Below are positions 55,803-64,000 of a DNA stretch of 64,000 nucleotides, piece after piece. The notes beneath the pieces are model-generated. The model was not told the DNA's origin. It did not search any database and saw nothing but the letters and a program-made list of their open reading frames with translations. The stretch is taken from NCBI GenBank assembly GCA_019915015.1, contig JAHBBC010000008.1, positions 1,178,001 through 1,242,000 on the forward strand, read 5' to 3'. The DNA is from Auriscalpium vulgare. Its lineage: Eukaryota > Basidiomycota > Agaricomycetes > Russulales > Auriscalpiaceae. The position numbers and the translations under genes are program-made. Positions within the stretch are counted from its first letter, which is position 1; each line of letters opens with the position of its first letter.

Positions 55803-58580
55803 TGACCTTCCAAAATCGCAGCTAGAGGGCGCATAGACGGTCGCGCTAATATAGATGCGAAATCCGGCATAAAAACTGCATTGAAGAACACGATTTAAGT
55901 ACACGAGAAGATCTGCCGCTCAGGTAGCATACGCACCTTGTCGTCCCGGGCGCGCAGGCAACTCTTAGGCCCCACGTAACAAGACGGGCGGTGTCTTGTG
56001 ATTCTACAGTGCTGCTGCTACCGAGCTGCGGTTGAGCTGTCTCTTTGAGCGTCGTTGTAGCGCAGGGAGATATTGAATATCGGCGACCTGGTCACAGACG
56101 AGAGGAAGGAAGCTCAGCCGCTCATGGAGCAAGCCCGCGACCGACGCGTCAGCAAAGGCCGAACTCCACGTGATGCCAACGCGCCCGTCGCGCTCCCACT
56201 CTGTTTGGCTTCCTGCGTACGAACAAACACCCCGTCGTATATAAGGCCCAGCTGGCCAGTCGTCCCACTGCAACTATCTTTCCCCGCTACACCCACATGC
56301 CTCCCCCAGCCGCGCTCGCTCCTCATCATGGTCTTTCCTCCCTCCTGCTCATATCCCGTTTCCCCAGTGCTGCGTAGATGGCTCACTCAGCTTTCCACGT
56401 CGCCTCTTCACGCGGTGTACATCTCATTTTCCCTCCTTTGCCGAGATGAGACGATCGTCAGTTTGTCCCTTGCCTTTCTCGCTCGCCTCAAATTCCCTGC
56501 TGACAGTCCAATGGCAGATCCACTTCAGCCCCCAGTCCCTACCGGAGTCCGGAGGAAGTCGAACAGTAGCATCCGACTTGGCATCGCGAACGGCTTCTAT
56601 CTGACTGTATGTCGCTTTAATCTCCTGCATCGTTTCTGAGCTAAGTCCTCGTGTGCTTTCCTCCTACTAGGGGTAGAGCATCTTTCGCACTTCCCAGGCA
56701 TTCAACCGCCGATAAGGCGCATTGTCTAGAGGTATTCTCACATCATCCGTCCTCTGAGTGCGTCTGTTTCATGATTGTACTCATGCATGTATGCGTGTAT
56801 CTTCCGTCGTTGGTATCTCTATAATATGTGGTGCTCGTGTCTGTCTACTCGCGCACTGGATCCCGCCGACGACACATTTGAGGGTGTATATGCACGTAAA
56901 CAAGTTCTCTTCAATTTCCAGTGCGACGTAAATTGCACCACCTAGCTATCCAGTCTATCGACAGAAAGTAATGGTACAGAGTTGATGTCCACACGACGTG
57001 AGAGACCTCCAGTGCGCGATACCCACACGACAGCACATGCGCTGCCCTCCGCGTACTGGCTGCCGTTTGCGGGCGACCTGTCCCCCGGGGAGTCTTGTAA
57101 CGACGACGTCGAACATATATGCGCCCCGCCCAAGGATGCGCGCCATATGATTGATGAAGACAATTCCGGCGTCGCACAGGCATATCCTCGCGTGCCGGGT
57201 CGTGCGAGGAGCATGTCCTGTAATAGCATGAGTGGGATGCACAGGTACGCAGGGGTAGAAGAGGCGACGGACGGCACGGGGCTATTGTTCCCTGCCCGTC
57301 AAGCAGTCCTCAGTGTCCACCCTCCGAAGTTCACAATGCTCCCAGCATGGACGGCGTGCGGGGAAGATGGTAATTGAGCGGACAGAGAGACGTGACTAGC
57401 GTGCGCTGGGCACGATGCGCGGAGCGTGTCCTGAGGCTGCATCAGCGAGGTGCGCCGGCACGCTGAAGCAGTCATGTCAGCGATATATACTAAACTACTT
57501 TCCATATACCGTCTCTTGTGAATTTACTCTTCCAACCGGGGTTTGTGACCGCGATATTTTGAGCAGAGATGATGTCGAGCGGACAATGAAAGCGTCCGAG
57601 CAGAACGTCGTCTGTCGACACACGAAAAGATTGTTCATCAGCGACACTCCGGTGGGTAGATTAGCACAGTGGACGTACGAAGACGGGACGTGGACAGGCC
57701 GCGATCGTGGTCTGTGGATGGCATGCTGACGCTGCAGGCAGTAGCGCGGCCGAGTTGGTTCCTGCGCCCGGATGTCGTGGACAACCGCTGCAGATGGGCG
57801 ATGGCAGATTGCGAGAGTATTAGACCAATGCGCACGGAGGTCTCGCACAAAGCATGTATACCGGATTATGGGCGAGGCCGATGCCAGTGCTACGTCGTAA
57901 TCAGCGTCCAACTCTGCTGTTGAGATGGGCCCGGGCTGCTGCGCAGACGTACTTGGATGCCCATCCACGCGCAGCGTCCATCGTCCGCGTCAGCCCTGAT
58001 AGCAGTGCTTGATATAACGTGAGACCGGGAGATACGGGCTGCGGTGGGAGTGCTGTGAGATGACGAGCGGGGCAGAAGCAAGAGCGCGACGGTTGAGTTG
58101 GCTGTCCCGGCGGGAGCCGGAGACTTTTCTCACGCTGTCCAAAAGCCGCCGCGGCCCGCTAGATGCTCTTCTTTCACCTCTCGCAGCCTGCGTCCGCGAT
58201 CTTTGCGACGGCACATCTAACGAGTCTCCTCCTACATGCAAATCTCGAAGATGGGACGCACCTGTACTTGGACCTCCAAGAATGTCAGTTAATAAGTACT
58301 CGGATCACTAGGAGGCACGAGACGAGCTGAGACTCGGAGATGGCCCGCAGCGGCATTGGCACGCAGGCTCATCCGAAGGGTGCGTCTGCTACTCAACCGA
58401 TTGATTGTCGGGTATTGATGCTCATGTGTGCCGGTAGGCCATTCGTTGGAAGGGCAAAGACGTCTTTTGCGCCGATTCGGACTCTGCGCGGCGAGCTGCA
58501 TTTCAAGATTTAAGTTACTACGCCGTGCGTTACGCCTCTAGTTTGCGTACACGCCCCCACAGATGAGGCCAATTGCATAA
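55803..58580. other. no supportable gene; third leader-like repeat at 56140-56360
   Basis: 56140-56360 resembles 28500-28745 and 31300-31560 and has a tatataagg string at 56238, then short Ser/Leu-rich frames (56073-56639 plus, 188 codons) that may be a decayed gene start. 56900-58560 contains frames of 60-157 codons without motif on both strands. Confidence 0.4.
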
Positions 58581-58599
58581 ATTGTTGGAGCCAAACCTC

Positions 58600-59350
58600 C
58601 ACGAATAATTCGCGTCGAGTAACCATCAAATGGCCGCGTGGCGCGACTTGCAGAAGGCAATAAAGTCTGCGACAAGCAACGCTCGACGCTGTGCATTAAA
58701 CCTTTCTCCCCGCACTTTATTTGCTCACTCGCGCTTGCAGACGAGGCTGAAAAGATATTCTTCGGCGTCGGATCTCCGCGCACACCTCTACATCGACGGC
58801 TTCATATTAGCAACAACTCGGCGGGGATGGCTACTACGAAACATATCCATCAACTATCCGGGGAACATGAGGCATGATGGACACTTTGACTGCGTCTGTG
58901 TAAGCCGAGATGGAATGTACCGTGCGCACTTCTGTGATTAAAACGTCGCGCGCTGATTGTCGTCAAGTCAGCATTAAATGGTCGGCCGCGTGGCGCATCT
59001 CACGGAAGGGCGGCGCCGGGTAAGATACTTTATGGCAAGCTACGCTCGACATCAAACCCACGCTGTGCGCCACACCTTTATCCACGTACGTTTCTGGCTC
59101 ACTTTTCCCTGCAGACGAGGCTGAAAAATAACGTCCGCGCCACAACTCCGCGCACACCTCCAACTTGCCGGCTCCGGCGTAGGAACAGCTCAGCAGGTTC
59201 GTGCGCATACGGGGGCATGGATTATACGAAACATATCCATCAATGATCCGCCGGGAAAATGTGGGCGTGATGGACTCTGTGAGCGCGTCTGGGGAAGCCG
59301 AGCGGGAACCAAGTCCTTCGTCGTGCGACTCTGTACCAATGGGATTTTCC
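58600..59350. repeat. tandem imperfect ~390-bp repeat, two units
   Basis: Unit 1 about 58625-58945, unit 2 about 58976-59345. Shared blocks in order: ggccgcgtggcgc, caacgctcgac / ctacgctcgac, ttgcagacgaggctgaaaa / ctgcagacgaggctgaaaa, ctccgcgcacacctc, acgaaacatatccatcaa, tgatgga. No coding potential recognised. Confidence 0.75.
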
Positions 59351-59739
59351 GTGCTGATTGGTGGATAGATCAAAGTTTTAGCAAGAGGAGATATCTGTAT
59401 TGCAGATCATAATTCCTAGTGGAATGTTGTACTCGAGGTGCATCCTAGGAGCTCCTTCTCGCGCTTACGCAACTTACTGACTTGCCGCCACTGCAGGTGT
59501 AGGACTCCCGGCTCCCCCATGCTCGTCGATCACGCCAACTTCTCCTTCCTCTTGTCACGAACTCCGAGCATGTCGACACCTTAATCGTCTGCGCGTCTGT
59601 TTCACCTATCGCGTGCGACCGGCGCTGATCAACACACGCCTCGTTGGTGCCACGTGGGGCGCGCAAATTTTTCTGCCTCCCCCCATTCACTGGTCCAGCG
59701 ACAACCGCAACAATCCTTGGAACGCATTTCAGGTCCAAA

Positions 59740-61704
59740 ATGTCCGCCGACGCTAGCAGGTGCGTACAGCGAGCGGATCCTGCCTCACGGCGTCGGACTG
59801 AGACCATCGCACTCCAGCAGTATTTCAGATGGCACGTCGTACTGGGCCGACGCATGCGCACTCCGAATCACGCAGCTCGGAGCCACGCCCCAATACACCA
59901 TCCCACTAGCCAACAAACTGCGCGTCGTAGAGGATCGCGAGGCGTTCTTGAGCGCCACTATAGACACTATCATTCAAGATTTCCGGGAGGAAGAACGCAC
60001 ACTTCAGGCTGCAATCGCTGCAATCAAACGCCGCTACGAAGAGTGCCTCGTGGCGGCTCACGACGCGCTACGCACTGCGGTGATTCAGCATAACACCCTC
60101 ATTCCCATGGCTCGCCTACCTCCCGAGGTCCTCGAGCGGATCTTCGTTCTGCTGGTTGCTCAGGACCCACCCAAGAAATGGCACCTGGGCTGGATCCAAA
60201 GGGCTACACACGTTTGTCGCGCATGGAGGCAGGTCGCTCTTGCATATCCACGTCTGTGGTCCACCATCGATTTCCCCCTTTGCAACCGAGATTGGACTAC
60301 CACAATGTTTGCACGATCCGGAACTTACCCACTCACCATCACGGCCGGTTATCCCTCCAGCGGAGACACCGACACCGAGAGCACCTCAGACAGTGAAAGC
60401 AGCGTTCTTTACAGCGGATCCGAAGCCGCCTACCGGGCAGCGGTCAAAGAGGAGACGGATGCCGGCAGGACCGCGGCCCACGAGAGGACGCTCATCCTGC
60501 AAAACCTAGCCCGCACTTTCAGCTTCCGCGTCAATTGGGATAACAATCACCACTCCGATTACCTCGACGAATTTGACTCAATGTGTCCTATGCTGGAGAG
60601 GTATGAATTTGACTCGAAGAGAATCTTCAGCGGCCGTCTGCCTGAAGTTCTTGGTTCTCACACCCCTGCTCTGCGTGAGCTCTGTATCCGCTTTTCGGAT
60701 CATTTCAGCTGGAAATTTCCCAACCTCACCACCGTTGTCATTTTCGAGCTATTTGGGTCTTCTGAATGGTGCTATGGACTGAGTCAAACTGAAGTTGCCG
60801 ATGTCCTCCGGAAGATGCCCGCCCTCGAGGTCCTCCATATTGATAGCTTTCTCTGGAAAAATACCCAGAACGCAGCTGCTCACACCGCCGCTGTGTATTT
60901 GCTCAGACTCATACACCTCCGCCTCACTACTCGTTTCAGGGATGCGCAGCTGTTATTCGAGCGGATAACGATACCAATCGCTACCTGCTTGCACCTTTCC
61001 ATCCAGAAAAACCACTGGGAAGACAAGGAGCCCACAGAGTCCTTCTCAGCGTTGCGATCGCTCCTCCACCGCCACAACTCCAGCAATGCCCCCATCGTCA
61101 AGCTCGTAATTACCTCAGCAGGCCCTTGGTCTGCACCTGTCACTTCCGCTACAGGCGTCAAGATATTTGCATGGCGTGGCGACGACAGGGCTTACAATCC
61201 GCCTATTATTCTGGAGTTTCCCCAGGGCAGCAGGCGGTGGGGCGGCGGCACTCTGGCGCTTGCCGCCGTCCGCGCGTTTGCCTCGGTACACCTGCGCGAG
61301 CTAGCCGTGCTCGATGTCGCGTGGGACGAGGCTACATGGGCAGAGGCACTGGAGGCCGCACCCGCCGTGCGGAGCACCGAGGCAGTTGGCTGCGCGGCGT
61401 TTGCTCTTTGCCGCGTCCTCGCTGGCTGCTTGTCTGCGCCCATGTACGACACGCCAGCCGAAGGTGAGCGCAGCCAACAGAATCTACACCGTTGGACAAC
61501 ACTAATTGCCCTCTCTTCACAGGAATTGTCCTTCCTGAGCTTGCAGCGCTGAAGCTGCGCGATGTCAGCTTTAACGCACGCTATGCGCGACGTGCTCCGG
61601 ACCGCAAGAATTTGGCGCCACGCCTGCGAGTTGGAGACTTGCTCCCGGAGATGCTTGCCGCTCGGGCACGCGCGGGATACCCCATACAGACCTTGGACCT
61701 TTGA
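59740..61704 (+). CDS. F-box-like protein, paralog of 20133-22715, truncated by a stop
   Basis: Exons 59740-59759, 59818-61463 and 61523-61704 give a 615-residue frame. It aligns throughout with the gene at 20133: MSADAS exon 1, ARLPPEVLERIFVLLVAQD, GWIQRATHVCRAWRQVAL and LPELAALKLRDVSFNARYA. At 61702-61704 it reads CTT TGA CGC TGC where the paralog reads CTT CGA CGC TGC, so a C-to-T change at a CpG ends the protein about 150 residues early. The F-box and most of the leucine-rich region remain, so partial function is possible. Upstream sequence is also shared with the paralog, so the promoter was duplicated too. Confidence 0.8.
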
Positions 61705-62240
61705 CGCTGCAACCCCGTCAGCCCCACCCATCTATCTCAGCTTCGCGCAGCACTTCCAGACGTTCGGATCGTCGATCCGTGTGGAAATCCTCCAGGCCGT
61801 GCGTATACATACACGCATACGCGCGATGGTCGTTTTCTGATACCTTCTCATTGCAGCGCGAGCCGTTCTGTGGGGATCATCGAATACAGGCGACAGTGGA
61901 AACAAGCGCATCGTTGAAGGCCGGCGTGGGGGTACATTGCTCATCTGCGCGCTTCCACCTGCGGACAGCGAGTCGGAGGAGATCGTAGTATTGGACGAGG
62001 TCGCGGTAAAGGATGACCAATACCAGCCAAAGGAAAGCAAGGTGTTGACGATGTGAGCGATGAGGATATCGTGCATATGTGCCTCCTGACAAGTTTGTGA
62101 TTCTCAGGCTGGGCCATCCGGTCTGTTAAGTTGGATTTAAACTCGGACGATGGATACGAAGAAGAGCGGTGAGGGTTCCTACGCATAAGATGAGTGCGAG
62201 GGTTTTTATGACGAAGATGAGGCAATTTCCTGGGTGATGA
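61705..62240 (+). pseudogene. untranslated 3' remnant of the F-box gene
   Basis: Still aligns with exons 3-5 of the paralog, including the intron near 61800-61858 (gtgcgta ... ttgcag) and the one near 62055-62107 (gtgagc ... ctcag). The last exon, acidic in the paralog, is broken (a TAA shortly after its start). Confidence 0.75.
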
Positions 62241-62680
62241 TACTGAAAAGCAGGACTGAAAAGAATTCTCCTTGGTTCATCGCTTCGTGAAGTATTTCCC
62301 AGTGTGCAGCGCTACGCTATGGTGAATGTATTTCATTGTTGACTCTCTGATCCCACATCCGCGTACATGAAATACGATTCGCACGCGACACGTCAAGATC
62401 TGCGCTTGGCTGTAATAGCTCATACCATCTATTTATTTCCTGCCACAGGTACTCTGGATAAGTGTATCCAATTGCAAGATTGAAGCATACAGAGTTAATC
62501 ATACATCCTCCCGCTCGTCGCCAGTCGCATCGTTGTATATAATCCTATTCCCCAACCACCCCCTCGTCTTCTTCAGATGTGTTCCATCCATCGATCTGAT
62601 ACCCAAATTCCTTCTCTTCCTTCCAATATCGAAGGCTCCGACTTCCGTCCTCTATTTCGCAATTGATCAACGCTCGCGGT
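62241..62680. other. intergenic, nothing recognised
   Basis: AT-richer sequence downstream of the F-box paralog. No gene or repeat was assigned. Confidence 0.45.
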
Positions 62681-62860
62681 CTCGTCCGCCGCACAGGACC
62701 GGACATCTGGTTTTTCTTTTTTTGTGGTGTTTTGTCTGGTGAAGCGGCAGCGGAGAAGGTCGCAGGTCGCAGGTCGCAGGTCGTGGGAGCTGCGCTGTGG
62801 GATACGAGCGTCGACTTCATCCGCAAATAACAGGTACGCTCTCATCGATTCCGTTTATTT
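62681..62860 (+). repeat. 180-bp tandem duplication, unit 1
   Basis: Begins ctcgtccgccgcacaggac and ends ccgtttattt. Contains a 7-bp microrepeat (gcaggtc) three times. Unit 2 starts immediately at 62861. Confidence 0.9.
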
Positions 62861-63165
62861 CTCGTCCGCCGCACAGGACCGGACATCTGGTTTTTCTTTT
62901 TTTGTGGTGTTACGATTCCTTTGAATCGTTGCTTATGTCATCTACATCCAGCATTTTTTCGACCCATGCAACGACAGTCTGTGTCGCCTTTTTTGGAAAT
63001 ACACTCCCACGCTATGTCTACTCGCACTTTCAATGCTCCCTCACGATTGCTCATAATGATCACATGAATTGTTGCAAATACAGTAATTACAAAACCATGT
63101 AATGCCTACAAATGATACATAAGAGTGATATTGTCGAGATTGACAGCATGAGTAGTGTGAAGATG

Positions 63166-63216
63166 ATGACATCATTCCGGGTTTTAAATTGCATTTAAAA
63201 CCCGGAATGATGTCAT
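63166..63216. repeat. perfect palindromic hairpin
   Basis: Two 24-bp perfect inverted arms starting ATGACATCATTCCGGG around a TGC loop. Confidence 0.93.
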
Positions 63217-63374
63217 TGCTTAGTAATAGGCCTCGCACTCTGACTTTCTACACTCCCTTGCTTTTGCTCAGAATGATCACATGAATTGTTGTAAATGCAG
63301 CATTCAGCAAACCTTGCAATGCTTACAAGTGATGCAGAATAGTGATATTGTAGTGATTGCATAGTGTAAAGACA

Positions 63375-63425
63375 ATGTCATCATTCCGGGCTTTAGATGC
63401 AATTTATAACCCGGAATGATGTCAT
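63375..63425. repeat. palindromic hairpin, diverged copy
   Basis: Same palindrome as 63166-63216 with a few mismatches between the arms (ctttag against ttataa). Confidence 0.88.
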
Positions 63426-64000
63426 CACTCTTAGTAATAGGCCTGGCACATCTGCCCATACCAAAGTAGCCCGTAGCGCAGCCCGAGATATGTGCTTCGC
63501 CCACCGCTGTCCAGTGCATTGCAGGGCGAGCGGCCCAGTTGCATAGCAGTGTCACACAGTGCAGCAGGGGCTCTGCCCTGAATGCTCTAAGTAGTCATTA
63601 TATTCATCCAATGTACCTGCAATAGATATATGTAATATAAAAGAAATTCTAGAGAAATCTGAGTCCAACTGAGAGTGGAATCGTACCGCCGTGCTGCGCA
63701 CCGGCCCACTCCCAGCAAGTTTTGTCTGGTGAAGCGGCAGCGGAGAAGGTCGCAGGTCGCCGGTCGTGGGAGCTGCGCTGTGGGATACGAGCGTCGACTC
63801 CATCCGCAAATAACAGGTACGCTCTCATCCATTCCGTTTATTTCGCGCATACGTTGCTGATGACCAGTCAAAGCGCGACAGCCCGCACGCTGGTCGATGA
63901 TGGTGCATATTCTGAGCCGCGCAAGGAGAACACTTGGCTTACAGTCGTGGTGTAGGAGCTCCACGTAGCCGAGAATGGGACGCAGCGGGACTAGTTGTGC

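Larger units (their letters stand above)
62912..63718. mobile_element. short non-autonomous element, copy B
   Basis: 807 bp, same ends as copy A (ACGATTCC ... CCCAGCAA), flanked by GTT at 62909-62911 and 63719-63721. The uninterrupted unit 1 shows the empty site with a single GTT. Longer than copy A because it contains a ~215-bp internal tandem duplication (starting about 63049 and 63266), each unit with one palindrome. Non-coding. Confidence 0.8.
62861..63843 (+). repeat. 180-bp tandem duplication, unit 2, split by an insertion
   Basis: First 51 bp (62861-62911) are identical to unit 1; the rest resumes at 63722 after the inserted element. The resumed part has lost one 7-bp microrepeat and has a few point changes. 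Confidence 0.9.

Noticed and set aside
1..64000. CRISPR array, rRNA or complete tRNA genes
   Set aside because: No regularly spaced direct repeats and no cloverleaf-forming sequence with a proper T-loop were seen by eye; a dedicated tRNA scan was not possible.

Overview
This window reads as nuclear DNA of an agaricomycete basidiomycete, probably polypore-like. The reasons are short GT-AG introns of about 45-60 bp in almost every gene, multi-copy F-box-like genes and small membrane-protein genes of the kind expanded in mushroom genomes, a pepsin-like protease with a C-terminal membrane anchor, and a mix of Tad-like LINE, Ty3/gypsy and CACTA (Tnp2) elements. Species cannot be named from the sequence alone. 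No tRNA, rRNA or CRISPR array was seen.

Layout. 1-4.75 kb: a degenerate zinc-finger stretch, then two aspartic protease genes head to head. One (minus) is split inside its membrane anchor by a ~0.6 kb insertion; the other (plus) is a dead 5' fragment. 4.75-9.3 kb: mostly degenerate sequence with a truncated NLR-like N-terminus. 9.3-31 kb: an accessory gene cluster holding four paralogous five-exon membrane-protein genes (all minus: 9.3, 14.4, 16.8 and 28.8 kb), three full F-box-like genes (10.7-13.0 minus, 20.1-22.7 plus, 23.1-25.0 minus), one conserved housekeeping-type gene (acyl-protein thioesterase, 25.6-26.6 kb minus) and a ~1 kb segmental duplication around the fourth membrane gene.

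32.4-55.8 kb is one nested transposon complex. A 6.4 kb Tad-like LINE with a 15-bp target duplication and a poly(A) tail has been opened twice. An 8053-bp CACTA transposon (42-bp inverted ends, CTC target duplication) sits in LINE ORF1. An 8914-bp Ty3/gypsy element (1178-bp LTRs, ACGC target duplication) sits in antisense inside LINE ORF2. Removing each insertion with one copy of its target duplication restores the LINE reading frame. The CACTA transposase splices into an uninterrupted 1224-residue frame. The gypsy LTRs differ at only two bases that I found. The complex is therefore young.

55.8-64 kb: degenerate sequence, a tandem ~390-bp repeat, a fourth F-box-like gene that is a close paralog of the 20.1 kb gene but carries a premature stop, and a 180-bp tandem duplication split by a second copy of the insertion found in the protease. 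Both copies of that insertion carry near-perfect ~50-bp palindromes.

How the genes relate: no metabolic pathway is visible. The region looks like a birth-and-death cluster of F-box-like (presumed substrate adaptors of SCF ubiquitin ligases) and membrane-protein genes, with the thioesterase as the only clear conserved gene, shaped by duplication and by recent transposition.
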